Origin: Datisca glomerata
Taxonomy: Eukaryota > Streptophyta > Magnoliopsida > Cucurbitales > Datiscaceae
Direction of reading: 5' to 3'
Assembly (NCBI GenBank): GCA_003255025.1
Contig: QANY01013209.1
Location: forward strand, 1,426,001-1,490,000
DNA length: 64,000 bases
A program made the position numbers and the translations under genes. Below the pieces are notes generated by a model. That model saw only the letters and a list, made by a program, of their open reading frames with translations, was not told where the DNA came from and did no database searches. Numbering within the stretch: position 1 is the stretch's first letter; every line of letters starts with the position of its first letter. Shown piece by piece: positions 11,164-22,430 of this stretch.

Positions 11164-13464
11164 ATGCCTAGAACCAGATCGAACGCGACCCTAAATGAGG
11201 GCAACGAGACCAGAAACGGAGATGATCATGTGGATCAACTAATCCAACCGACAGAAATGTTGCGAACAATTTTAAACGGGATGCAGGAAATGGAAAGAAG
11301 GAACACGTACAAGGTTGTCAGGATCGCGATCCTACATAGGATCGATGGAAGGGTATAGGATTGAGGATCGAAGGATCAGATCGAGGATCGTAAGATCCTA
11401 TCAATTCTTAATAATTTATTTAGAAAAAATTGATATATGCTAATCATACTTCTATATATTAAAGAAAATGATTATATAACATCAAGTCATCTACCTATTA
11501 AATGAAATTAATTTCAAGTAATCTAAAATAACATAATATTAAGTAGAGTTCTCATGGAAACAAATATGTGATCTCCTAGATAAGAGGTTTTAAACTATAA
11601 AAAATAAATAAACAAATATGTAAAGATAGTTATTGATTAAATATGTTAATATTATCATTATAATACATTAGGTTTGAGAGTGTTTGATTTATAAGTTAAA
11701 ATTTAATAATTTTTCAACAATATTAAAAGTAGTCTAAATATAATAAAATAGTGGTGGCGAAATTCGTTCTAATTTTGATAGTGTAAGTCAAAAAATAAAT
11801 AATTTGAAATGTCATAGAAATGATCAAATGTTTAATTAAATATAAAACATCTTCATTTTTGTTACATATATAAGCATAGTTGGTTCAATGGTTAAATGAT
11901 CATTATTACAAAAGATAAATAAATAAATGTGTAAAGATAATTATTGATTAAATATGTTAATATCATTATTATAAATTTATAATACATTAGATTTAAGACT
12001 GTTTATTTATAAGTTAAAATTTAATAAATTTGTAACAATAGTAAAATTAATGTCTAAAGATAATAAAATAGTGGTGGCGAAATTTGTTTTAATTTCGATA
12101 ACTTTAAAAAGTGTACGTCTAAATTTGATAACTTTAAGATGTGTAAATAATAAAAATAAATAAATTAAAATATCATAAAAATAGTCAAATGTTTAATGAA
12201 ATATTAAAGATGTTCATTTTTTATACATAAATATAGTTAGTTGAGTGGTTAAATGGCCATATGTGAACCTTTAGGGTAAGTGTTCAAGTCCCACCATCAA
12301 CACTTTTCTTCTAATAACAAGGAAAAAATCACCTGCTTAACTTAAGCACTAGGATCGGTATCGGATCACGATCCCATGATTCGGATCTCGATCATGAACC
12401 AATCCTACCAAAAAATGATTATCCACACGATCCAGATCGCTGACTCCTTATAGGATCGTAGGATCGTACAATCTGAATCTCGATCCTGACAACCTTGAAC
12501 ATGGAGGCACTACGCAACGCATGACAGACTGTGTAAGACCAGATCAACACGCTTCAGCAAGAGCTAGCAAAGACACATGCTGAAGTCAGTCAAATGGTGA
12601 ATAACGAGGAACGAGAAATTCACTCAGGGGGGCCAACGGGTAAGATGTAAGACAGGAGAACCATGAGAACAACAGAAATGTACAACAAGAGGAAGTAGAA
12701 GTCCAATCCCAAAACCACGTGAAAGAGGCTATGGGAGAAGCTCGTCAGTCCTGGTTCATAACGAAAGAGACGGTGGAGGAATTATTAGAGCGGAAAATGA
12801 TGGAGATGAGAAACCTGGGAAGTACAGGAAAGACCGACCTCGAATCCCTCACTCATACTCCATTAAGCCCCGAAATCCTGACGTCACCTGTACCTAAATT
12901 TAAATGTTACGAAGGGAAAACAGATCCCGTAGACCACCTCCGATGGTTCAGACAAGTAATGGCGTTATATCAACACGATGATAAACTGATGTGCAAGATG
13001 TTCCCTACCAACCTAGACAGGACGACTCTGAAATGGTATTATTCCCTCTCAATGGATTCGATTAGTAATTTTACTGTTATGTCCTCTGTCTTTTTAGAAC
13101 AGTATTCCACCTATCGGGCGGTAATGGAAGACACAGAGTATCTCTTGACAATTTTTGCCAAGAAAAGAGAGTCACTGCGGGAATACACCCACAGATTTAA
13201 GGACGAAATGATAAAAGTCAAAAATTGTGATGATCGGGTTGCCAGATTAACCTTCAGTGGGGAATGGATTCGAACTCACCTTTGTTTGAAGACTTATCAA
13301 ATATGAAACCGCCATCCAAGACAGAAACATTTCAACGCGCACAAGCTTATATTACTCTTGAAGAGGAGAAAAGAAGCCTACTAAAAGTGGCTAAACAAAA
13401 GATGGGAGAATCGATCAAGCAGAACGAAGTTCGAGATCTGAAAAGAAAAGATTCGACGGGATAG
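11164..13464 (+). pseudogene. gypsy gag, interrupted by a nested transposon
   Basis: Gag forms the capsid of the element. The start (MPRTRSNATLNEGNE) at 11164 runs to 11309, then a DNA transposon intervenes and Gag resumes after 12505. The core (12719-13306) holds the Retrotrans_gag pattern: PVPKFKCYEGKTDPVDHL, LKWYYSLSMDSISNF and LREYTHRFKDEM. A frame change near 13265 leads to ETFQRAQAYITLEEE, the usual end of this domain. Stops in the region after the insertion (about 12525-12720) and at 13307 and 13462 show decay. Assignment to PF03732 is from memory. Confidence 0.82.
11310..12497. mobile_element. Non-autonomous hAT-like DNA transposon (about 1.19 kb) nested in the gypsy gag
   Basis: Perfect terminal inverted repeats, CAAGGTTGTCAGGATCG at 11310-11326 and its inverse at 12481-12497, enclose an AT-rich core. 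The flanking 8-mers AACACGTA (11302-11309) and AACATGGA (12498-12505) match at 6 of 8 positions, which fits an old 8-bp target duplication as made by hAT elements. Many GGATCG/CGATCC motifs cluster just inside both ends (11320-11400 and 12350-12490). The core holds a direct duplication of about 310 bases (about 11610-11900 and 11920-12260), each copy with ATAGTGGTGGCGAAATT. There is no coding capacity, so it must have been moved by a transposase made elsewhere. Confidence 0.85.
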
Positions 13465-14070
13465 AAAGAGATGATGAAAGAAACGACAGCAAATAGGAAA
13501 AGATGGGGTACCAAAGACGGGACTCAGACAAAATACAACAATGGACAAGGTTTGCACGCCATTGAGCATTCCGGTAAACCAAATCTTGGACATGATCAAA
13601 GACAAGCCCTGACTTAAGAGACCAACCCCACTCATAAAAGAACCGCATTTTAAAGATAAAGACAAGTACTGCTCCTTCCACAAGAGCATCATGCATTATA
13701 TAAAGGAATGTTTTCAACTTAAAGAGTACATCGAGCAACTGATTAAAGATGAGTATCTCCATCAGTTTGTGAAAAAGAAGAAGAACATAAATAGGAAGTT
13801 GAAAAGGATAATCACGGGGAGGAAAAGCATGAAAACGGGAAACAACCTCCCCGTATCGTTGACATGGTTATTGCACTTACAGAACATGAATGGACAACTA
13901 AGAACAAAACAAAAATATACTGTAAGAAGCTGATACTAGAGAAACGCCTAGAAGGACCCTTAAGTTTCAGCGGAAATCCCCCGCTGATATTTAATGACCT
14001 AGATTTAGAGCATGGCATGTGTAACAATGATGCTCTTGTCATTTCAATAAAAGTCGGCAACTGCTAACTG

Positions 14071-16250
14071 AGGAGAGTCTTGGTCGACAACGGAAGTGCT
14101 TTAAACATTATATATCGAGTGACCTTGGAGAAAATTCCAATGGGAGAACAGAAGCTGGAAGGAACCACACAACCACTGATAGGCTTCAACAGAGCCATTA
14201 ATTACACAAAAGGAACCCTCACTCTCTTGGTGAACGCAGAACCCTTTAACTACATGACCGAGTTCATGATCCTGAACACATCATCCTCGTACAATGCTAT
14301 CTTGGGGAGGACCTGTATCCACAAGATAAAAGTCATCCCCTCGACTTTCTACCAAGTGCTGAAGTATCCATCACCTGAGGGAGTTAGAACAATAAGAGGA
14401 AATCAAGATGCTGCTCGCTGTTATGTGATCACTCTAAAATCTGTCAAGAAAAATGCCATAGAAAAAGTAGAAGGTAAGCAACCTGCAGATTTACAGCAAT
14501 CACAGGAAGACAGACAAGACGGCCTAAGGTATGAAGTGGGAGAAGAAACATAACTTGTATGTTCTAAAAAGGAATGCAAAAGATCCGTCGGTGCTCGCCT
14601 CGAAAACGATGAAAAAGAAAGATTGGTGGAACTTATGCGAAAAAATATGGATGTGTTGGCGATTACGGTGCAAGAGATGTTGAGTATTCCTTAAGAAATT
14701 ATTTTTCAGAAGTTAAATACAGATCTAGCCATAAAACCAGTGAAGCAGTGGAAGAGAAGCTTTGCCTGGAACATAATAAGGCAATCAATCAAGGAAGAAG
14801 TCAAAAAGCTATTGGCGGCTGGTTTCATCCAATAAGTCAACTACCTGGAGTGGTTGGCCAACGTGGTAATGGTACGGAAGAAAAATGATAAATGGAGGAT
14901 CTGTGTGGACTTCACCAACTTAAATAAAGCTTTCCCCAATGATGATTATCCATTGCCAAGAATAGATCAGATGGTCGATGCCACTTTAGGACATAAACTT
15001 CTCAGCTTTATGGATGCATACTCTTGATACAATTAGATGAAAATGTTCCAACCTGATCAAGAAAAGACTTCTTTCAATATTGAATATGATATCTATTACT
15101 ATAAGGCTATGCTTTTTGGCTTGAAAAATGTAGGTGCAACTTATTAGAGTCTGGTGAACAAAGTCTTATGTGAACAAATCAAAGGAAATATGGAAGTCTA
15201 TATGATTGACATGTTGGTCAAAAGCAAGAAATGAGGAGACCATGTCCATGATCTTGAAGAAGCTCTTTCAGTCATAAGGAAAAACTCCATGAAGCTGAAT
15301 CCAGAAAAATGCACGTTTGGGGTAGCTGCAGGAAAGTTCATCGGGCACCTGTGACGTAGCGGGGGATAAAAGTAAATCCAGAACAAGTAAAGGCAATCAT
15401 GAAGATGAAATCTCTAAAGAGCTGAAAAGAGATACAAGGGTTGACGGAAAGATTAACCGCCCTGAACAGACTTATCTCAAGGTCTACGAATAAGTGCAAA
15501 CGATTCTTAAAAAATTTGAGAAAAACTCTATGGATGAATGGAACGAGGAATGTGAGGAGGCTCTCAACGAAATCAAAGAATATATGATCACTCCCCATCT
15601 GCTCTCTAAACCAAGACCTGGTGAACAACTCCTACTATATGTTGTGGTTTATGAAGTAGCCATCAGTGTTGTACTCATCATGGAGGAAGAAAGGAAGCAT
15701 AAACTCATGTACTTTATAAGCAAGATCCTGGTAGCGACCGAGACAAGATACAAATGGATGGTGGAGAAATTAGTACTGATAATTATAACTACTGCATGAA
15801 AGTTGAGACCATGTTTCCAAGCATATAGCATCAAAGTGTTAACAGACTCATCTGTTAAAAGTCTCATGCACTCTCCAGAGGTAAGTGGGAGGATGTCAAA
15901 GTGGTCAATCGAGTTAAGTCAGTATGAAATTCACTTCAAACCCAGAAATTCTAGCAGATTTTGTTATAGATTTAACTAGAGAGGGAGCTGAATAGAAGTC
16001 TCAGGAAAAAGTTAAAAACGGATCATGAAAACTGTATGTCGATGGTGCTTCAAACAGTAAAGGAGAAGGAGTAGGGGCAGCAATACAAAACCCCTTTGGA
16101 GAAACATAGAGCATTCCATCTCCTTCGTATTCAACGCGTCAAACAGCGAAGCAGAATATGAAGTGCTAATTGCGGGAGTATCTTTGCTACGGGAATATGC
16201 GGTAACATATGTAAAAACATTATATGATTTCATGTTATTGTGAAACAGGT
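14071..16250 (+). pseudogene. gypsy protease, reverse transcriptase and RNase H remnant
   Basis: The aspartic protease motif LVDNGSALNII lies at about 14080-14112. Open sequence continues to 14553 with FNYMTEFMILNTSSSYNAIL. Reverse transcriptase (about 14700-15350) shows KWRICVDFTNLNKAFPND and YPLPRIDQMVD. Its catalytic YVDD-type motif has decayed to YMIDMLVKS (about 15198), so a metal-binding aspartate position is changed. The first RNase H follows (15480-15960), and a second RNase H-like start (LYVDGASN, about 16030) marks the dual RNase H arrangement known from Tat-group elements. Numerous stops interrupt the frame, for instance near 14692, 15027, 15352 and 15799. The copy cannot make active enzyme. 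Confidence 0.82.
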
Positions 16251-16685
16251 CACAGGAGAATATGTAGCAAAAAATGAAAGAATGATGAGCTATCTACAAC
16301 GGGCAAAGGACCTACTAGGCACATTGAAAAGCTAAAAAATCTAACAGATCCCAAGAACTAAGAACGGACATGCCGACGTGCTAGCCAATTTGGGGTCGTC
16401 ATTGCAATTCTCATACAAGAGAAACGTACCCGTATAATTCTAAGAAAAACCTAGTATATCGCTCCCTTGAAACAACGTAGGAGATGTCGAGGTTGAAAGG
16501 GAGCCCAACTGGTAATATGAAATAATTTGTTATCTTGAAAATAAAATACTTCCAGAGGATAAGCTCATTGCCAAAAAAGTACAACAACAGAGTGCTACGT
16601 ACACATTTATAATTGGATTATTGTATAGAAATCCTTTACAGGCCCATACTTAAAATGCTTAAAATAAAAGGAGGCTCGATATTTT

Positions 16686-17590
16686 TTGGCAGAAATACAT
16701 AAAGTCCTGAATGAAGGATATTACTGGACCAAAATGCATCAAGATTCTAAACAGTACGTGAAGGGCTGTGAGAGATGCCAGCTCTTTGCTCCAATTGCTA
16801 AGATGGTTCCCAGTGAAATGAAAATGGAAATAAGTCTGTGGCCTTTAATGAAACAGGCACTTGACATCGTCGGTCCGCTTCCAATGACACCTGCCCAGAA
16901 ATATTTCTTACTAGTAGAAATGGACTACTTCACCAAATAGATTGAAGCTGAAGCTTTCGCAAGAATATGGAAGAAGAAGTAAAAGGATTTCTGTGGAAGA
17001 GTATAATATGCAGGTTTGACATATCAAAGATACTCGTTTTAAATGACGAGCTTTAGTTCACAAGAAAAATGGTGAAAATGTTCTGCGAAGGGCTAAAAAT
17101 TACTAACCGATTCTCCACTCCCTAATATCAATAGGGAAATGGGCAAGCAGAAAGGTCGAACCAAATCATACTTGACAGTTTACAGAAATGATTGAAGTCC
17201 GCGAAAGGATGATGGGTAGAAGAACTACCAGCAGTGTTATGGGCGTACAGAACTACTCCAAAAGAAACAATGGGAGACTCCATTTCCTTTAGCTTTTGGA
17301 TCAGAAGTAGTAATTCTTATCCCACTATGAAATCCACACTAGATGAACAACAGAATGAGAAATCCTTAGAAAAAGCCTTGGCGAACTAGAAGGATGGTGA
17401 TGAGCAGCCCTGAACCGAATGGCCCATTACAACAAAAAAGAAAGTCTTACTTCCAGAAAAGAGTACAGAAACAAGGATTTCAGAAGGGAGATCTAGTCTT
17501 AGGAAAGATCATTCAGACAGAAGGAAAACTCAGGCCGACATGGGAAGAGTCATACATCATCAGTGAAGTAGGTGGAAGTGAATAATATCA
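16686..17590 (+). pseudogene. gypsy integrase remnant
   Basis: Integrase inserts element cDNA into the host genome. The zinc-binding part (EGYYWTKMHQDSKQYV, then CERCQLFAP) lies at about 16716-16800. The catalytic core begins with DIVGPLPM at about 16865. NGQAERSNQIILDSLQK, holding the catalytic glutamate, is near 17140-17190. The C-terminal KGDLVLGKI and LRPTWEESYIISEV, typical of gypsy integrases, end near 17580. Stops at 16938, about 16980 and later break the frame. Confidence 0.82.
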
Positions 17591-17781
17591 TTTGAAAATG
17601 GAAGAGGGAGTGGATCTACCAAAGCTGTGGAATGCAGCCCATATAAAGAAATACTTTGTTTAAAATTGTAGAATGCATTATAGTGAATATTTTCCCATGG
17701 TTTTTTCCCGCAAAGTTTTTCCACATAAAAAATCTTGGTGACAGCTCTCTCCTCTTCTCTAATAACAGGTACAGAAATAAG

Positions 17782-18057
17782 GGCGTAAGTCCTTGGGAGA
17801 TGCAGTTCATAAGTCTTGCTCCCAAGAGGAACTAATGGCGTAAGTCCTTGGGAGGGACAATTCATAAGTCCTACTCCTAAAAAGAACTAAGGGCGTAAGT
17901 CCTTGGGAGGGGCATTTCATAAGTCCTACTCTTAGAAAGAACTAAGGGCGTAAGTCCTTGAGAGGGGTAAATAATAAGTCCTACTCTCATAATGAGCTAA
18001 GGGTTTAAGTCATTGAGAGGGGCATTTCATAAGTCCTACTCTCAAAAGAAAACTAAG
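17782..18057 (+). repeat. 55-bp tandem repeat, five units, with covarying inverted arms
   Basis: Five units start at about 17782, 17837, 17892, 17947 and 18002, an exact 55-base period, each opening with (G)GCGTAAGTCCTTGGGAG or a variant. Within each unit a 7-base arm can pair with a later arm: TTGGGAG with CTCCCAA in unit 1, and TTGAGAG with CTCTCAA in unit 5. Units 2-4 pair with wobble or one mismatch. The array lies between the integrase end and the antisense gene, in the 3' non-coding part of the gypsy element. Tandem repeats here are known in Tat-type elements; the pairing is my observation. Confidence 0.88.
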
Positions 18058-18586
18058 GATGAGAAACGTCTTCTATAACGGGCGAAGGAATGAGAAACAC
18101 CTTAAAATGGATCAATAAATAAATATGCAAAACATTGGCTTTATGAAAGCAGATGGATCAAAGAGTTAGAAGACAAAGGCATATACTGACCCGACTTAAA
18201 TTGATGTAAGTCCTAAAAAATAGACTATGTTCTTATCTAGTAATCAAACTTAGAAACCGAGCAAGTATAAGTAAGCGGGCAGCCAAAACGTAAAGTGTGT
18301 AAATTTTTACTAAGTGTTTAGAAAAAGAAAAATAAAGAAAGGAATATTGCAAGCTTGAAAAAAGAGGAAGCCGCAAGTCCAGCGAAGTGTTAGAAAATGA
18401 AAAAGATCATCTCATTAATGTTTGGGAAAAATTACAAGGTGATCCTTTGAAAAGTGAAAGTACAAGAAAGTTAAAAAGTACATAAAAAGTAACAAAGGCA
18501 AAAAAAAATAGGCTAAGACCCTTCTTTGGGAGTGACTTCATCGGGCATGTTAGAAATGTCAACTGTAGCAACACAAACATGAGCAT

Positions 18587-19540
18587 TTAGCTTAGATTGA
18601 GCATATGAGGGATCCTTAGGAACGCCGATGAGCGGTAAACGAGGAGCTTTTTTATCTTGGGCATCTTTGTAGCCCGCACTGTAGGCCATCTCATTGGCCT
18701 TATCGAGTAGGCATGGTATTCGGCCTCAATTTCACTTTCCCACTCCCCAGTATTGGCCAAAGCAGCCTCCACCAACAACTTCTCCTCGGCCTCTGCCAGC
18801 TTTCCCTCGACAAAAGTCAAATTCTCACCAGCGACGACACAAGCTTTCTCCGACTCCCTGAAGTTCAGTCGTTCTGCGGCGGCATCTATTTCCTCTGTAA
18901 GCAGCGCGATGACTCCCTGAAGTTCAGCCTCGATATTCTTTAAAGCATCCCGCTCAGCAAGAAGATTATTGAGGATCTTGTTACACTTCTTCATCTTCTT
19001 CTTCTAGCCCGCCATCTCCTGCTATAGAGAGTATAAGTACTCCTAAAGTCCATTGTGGTGAAGCATAACCTAGAAAGAAAAAAAATGTCTAAGTGTTAGA
19101 AAGTAGGAGAAAACAAAAAGAAGAAATATGCTACGGAAAATGAATTACCTGCATAAACCCATGACAAAGGACGATGACCTGGTCATTGACGGACATGTGA
19201 CGAACAACGGCTGTGTCTATGTCAGAATGGATCCCCTTCAAGACGATATGAGGATAGCATAGATCATTCAGGAAGCTGACGAAAGCAGGAATAAGAGGTG
19301 CTACAGTGTACCACCTCCACTTCCACAAAGCAAGCTGTTCAGACCTCCCTTAGGAACCGACAGAGGACTGGTACATGAGAAAGAAATATTTGGCGTGTCA
19401 CACCAAATAGGGGATTTGACGAACACGCCTTGCATCAATAACTTAGAATGGGAATGTGTAACAGCTAAAGTAGATGATGAAGTGTCATTTCGTAGGAGTG
19501 TGTAAGTAATAGCGGGAAATGAAGCGACAACGGGACACAT
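18587..19540 (-). pseudogene. Antisense gene of the gypsy element, two exons, coiled-coil C-terminus
   Basis: Open sequence on the minus strand inside the 3' part of the element. The first exon (19540 down to 19149, with one frame break near 19320) includes LIPAFVSFLNDLCYPHIVL. A 79-base intron with good signals follows: donor CAG/GTAATT at 19148 and acceptor TTTCTTTCTAG at 19070. The second exon (about 19069-18587) encodes a heptad-rich, Ala/Glu/Leu-rich coiled coil (LLAERDALKNIEAELQGV, FVEGKLAEAEEKLL). A stop lies between the acceptor and the open part that starts at 18994. Antisense ORFs at this place are known for several Tat-group elements, often called 'putative gypsy type transposon' proteins. 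I recognise the position and style, not a specific family, and I assign no function. Confidence 0.55.
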
Positions 19541-19700
19541 TTTCTCTATTTAATAATCATATTTTTTGTATGTTATTAATGCTTGCAGGTTTCAATAAAT
19601 GACGAAAAGGCAAAAGGTTCAATCAATCAACCTTTTACCTAGACACACATGAAGCACAACCATTACACCACAACGAATGAAATTTCGTTGAGTGTAATGA

Positions 19701-20180
19701 TGGGCAAATGAACATGTGTAAAATCTTCACCATGCCACGTGAGTGGAGGAGAACCAATTAAGAGGGAGTGAGTAGATCTCCATCGTGGGAGAATGGGAAG
19801 AGGGAAATCAGAGCTACATGAGGGATCAAACGGTTACGATTGATTTGACAGTTATAAAGGCAATATAGTCAACATAGTAGTTGAAAGTAACGCACACGAT
19901 ATGTGACCACGTTTGGGAAAGATCCCACAAGCATGAGGATAATCCTAGGAACATGATAACACTACCGAAAATATAGGAAGAAGTGTGGCCATTCCCCCCT
20001 TTTTTTAATTTGTTAATATATGTAAAAAGGGCCTATAAATTCGGGCTCATGTAATGACGGTCAACTTTTTAGTCAATACATTTGAATCTAAGAAAAGTTT
20101 CACACAAAATATTTACTCTTCTCTCTTTTCTCATCATTATCATCGTAACTTTTACTAACGTGGAGGAAAAATCATTTACA
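19701..20180 (+). repeat. 3' LTR of the first gypsy element
   Basis: Matches 10615-11100 over its length, with a TATA-like CCTATAAATTCGGGC near 20033-20047. An imperfect hairpin (19662-19698; arms ATTACAC-CACAACGAA and TTCGTTGA-GTGTAAT) immediately precedes it. The end is placed at TTACA (20180) by analogy with other LTRs. Confidence 0.78.
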
Positions 20181-21083
20181 GAGTGATTCTTCAGCCAATA
20201 AATATAAAACTTTGTTTTTAATAAATATAATATATGAAAAACTTAGACATTTAAATAAAACCAAAAGGGAGAGTAATGATTGCGGTTGGGAGAAAAACAA
20301 AGAAAGAAAAATGAAAGTAGCAAAAGATATAGATAAAGGTGGTTTTAGTGGGGAATTTAGATTGCAATGTGGAATTATGATATTTATCAAACTTCTGTAA
20401 AAGATGCCCCTAAATGCTAACGGCATTGAAGTATCAAATGGCAGTATTGGCACTATAAATTCTCAGCAAAACAACATAACTAATATAACCAGTCGGGTTA
20501 TAATAATTAACATCTCAATTCTCATAGAATTTATACCTTAAAAAACACAAAAATCATCTGATCCCTATAGAGTATGTAATGGCTTATGACTCTTGTATTT
20601 ATCTGGGTATTGAGTTTAAAAAATTCTGTAAGTAACCAATTAGTAAAAATACTCTACAGCGATCCATTTATCTAAAGTACATAATATCATGATATCATAA
20701 TAGTTGTGCTTAATTTTTCGCCCACCCCTCAAAGAGTTGACTAGCACTGGCCAGCACCAAGGCCAAATGTTCACACCTACACAAAAATTAGCGTTGAAAT
20801 CTTTAATTAGAGAATGGGATTATCTGTTGGCGAGGGCAATTAACATGAAGAACAAGTCTTGTTGGGAGGTAGCTAGAGGCAAATGAAATGAATACATACT
20901 TAAGTGATCAACTATTAATTATATGTTTGGTATTACTTAATCCTTTCCTAACCCCAAATCATTCTTTCCGATTCTTTCATTATATTAATTAGCAACAATC
21001 CCTCTACTTAAACTCACTTTCTCACCTTGATTTTCTGCCCATTTCTGTTTTAAAAACAAAGTGTGTACTTTAAACAATATACA
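20181..21083 (+). promoter_or_regulatory. Upstream region of the AHL gene
   Basis: AT-rich sequence between the gypsy LTR and the AHL start codon. A TATTATATTAATT-like stretch near 20988-21000 is the best TATA candidate, about 90 bases upstream of the ATG. Short open frames here (20212-20400, 20704-20886) have no family features. A gypsy LTR ends only about 900 bases upstream of the gene, so it could influence its expression. Confidence 0.45.
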
Positions 21084-21881
21084 ATGGCAGGAGGAGGAGA
21101 TCAAGATGTAACAGTCACTCCTTTGGGCTCTAAAATTGCTTCATTTCATGATCATGATGAACAAGACAAGTGTAACCACCAAATTAGGCCTGGCTTTGAT
21201 GCAGCCCTTCTGTCTTCCAAAGTCCCAAAGGCAGTGCCACTGATATCCTCGGCTGCTGACGGGGAGACCATTAGGCGGCCTCGTGGTAGGCCGGCCGGTT
21301 CCAAGAATAAGCCTAAGCCACCGATCATCGTCACCCGCGATAGTGCTAATGCTCTTCGTGCTCACGCTATCGAAGTTGGCTCTGGTTGTGATGTGAGCGA
21401 GAACCTGGCCAACTTTGCGAGACGGAAGCAACGCGGGATATCTATACTTAGCGGGAGTGGATGTGTAACTAATGTCACGCTGAGACAACCGACCTCGTCG
21501 GGAGCGATCGTGACCCTTCACGGTCGGTTCGAGATTCTCTCTTTACTTGGTTCAATCTTACCGCCCCCGGCCCCTTCAGGTATAACGGGGTTGACCATAT
21601 ACTTGGCAGGAGCTCAAGGTCAGGTTGTTGGTGGGGCTGTAGTGGGTGCCCTAATTGCTTCAGGCCCTGTTGTGATCATGGCTGCAACTTTCATGAATGC
21701 TACATTTGATCGCTTGCCTCTCGATGATGATGAAGTCAACCAGCATTATCAAAATGCTCGTAATCACCATCACCTTGATGTCTCAGATTTGTACGGCATG
21801 CCACAAAACTTAATCACTAATAGTACTCTGCCTTCTGAAATTTACTCTTGGGCGTCAGGGCGAACCATGTCAAAGACATAA
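21084..21881 (+). CDS. AT-hook motif nuclear-localized (AHL) protein, clade A, intronless
   Basis: This is a DNA-binding chromatin protein of 265 residues that binds the minor groove of AT-rich DNA in the nucleus. Family members act in hypocotyl growth, flowering time, flower development and immunity. The AT-hook [13 protein letters not shown] spans residues 64-76. The PPC (DUF296) domain follows, about residues 88-215, with [19 protein letters not shown], the signature GRFEIL (148-153) and [11 protein letters not shown]. One AT-hook, a type-I PPC and no intron are the marks of clade A. The ATG at 21084 (MAGGGDQD) is chosen because the frame upstream (from 21063) opens only with a GTG. The C-terminus is acidic and His-rich ([12 protein letters not shown]). 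The frame is intact and the PPC domain is well conserved, so the gene is probably live. The exact paralogue cannot be named from the sequence. Confidence 0.95.
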   Translation: MAGGGDQDVTVTPLGSKIASFHDHDEQDKCNHQIRPGFDAALLSSKVPKAVPLISSAADGETIRRPRGRPAGSKNKPKPPIIVTRDSANALRAHAIEVGSGCDVSENLANFARRKQRGISILSGSGCVTNVTLRQPTSSGAIVTLHGRFEILSLLGSILPPPAPSGITGLTIYLAGAQGQVVGGAVVGALIASGPVVIMAATFMNATFDRLPLDDDEVNQHYQNARNHHHLDVSDLYGMPQNLITNSTLPSEIYSWASGRTMSKT

Positions 21882-22357
21882 ATTGGATTAGTCATGGCTT
21901 CGTTAATCGATCTATCTCGATTTATGATGTTTGTTGAAAAGATGTTGTGTCATTTCTGTTGTATTTGTTAAGCTTTCTAGTATGTATTAGTATCATTAAT
22001 TGTAGCTTCAGTTGTTGACTAAGCCATTTATAAGCAATGTTATACTCTTAAAACTACTTCTCTAGCTCTTAAAAACGCATACAAAACCATGCAATATGGT
22101 CTCACAGAGCGTGTGATAAGCAAACACATAAGGGAAAAATATATTATAATTATAATGTGAATGCCTAATTTAAAAAAACACGTACGTCACCAATATAGGC
22201 CAATATAGGGTAGTGAATGGTATTTGTGTTGCATATCATAATATTATTTAAAAATATAAGTCGAAAACTATTCTGTACATCTATAATTTCATGCTGTGTA
22301 TTTCTTTAAAGACTAAATTAGAGAATATAATACTTATGGACAATGAGGATCCCTCTC

Positions 22358-22430
22358 CAATGCCGGGAAAAATTTTCCCGGCATTGATGTTGGGATTGAT
22401 CCTGGCCGTTGGATCTGGCCAGGACAATCC
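22358..22430. repeat. Two adjacent strong inverted repeats (hairpins)
   Basis: The first is a near-perfect palindrome at 22358-22386, with arms CAATGCCGGGAAAA and TTTTCCCGGCATTG around one base. The second, at about 22393-22430, pairs GGATTG-AT-CCTGGCC with GGCCAGG-A-CAATCC around GTTGGATCT. They lie about 480 bases after the AHL stop. They may be remnants of a MITE or form structure in a transcript. No terminal repeats or target duplication could be assigned. Confidence 0.75.

Larger units (their letters stand above)
10615..20180 (+). mobile_element. Decayed Ty3/gypsy LTR retrotransposon, probably Tat group, with nested insertion
   Basis: Two LTRs of about 480 bases (10615-11100 and 19701-20180) share long stretches such as TGTAAAATCTTCACCATGCC and TTTGGGAAAGATCCCA. 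A primer-binding-like TGGTGCTGTCG starts at 11103. Internal order is gag, protease, reverse transcriptase, RNase H, integrase, which is gypsy order. Two traits suggest the Tat branch: the protease motif VDNGSALNII, and a long 3' non-coding part holding tandem repeats and an antisense gene. The gag is split by a hAT-like element at 11310-12497. Pol carries many stops. No clear target-site duplication was found, so the edges are accurate only to a few tens of bases. Confidence 0.87.

Noticed and set aside
21141..21521. 126-codon open frame antisense to the AHL gene
   Set aside because: It lies wholly opposite a conserved coding region and has no family resemblance.
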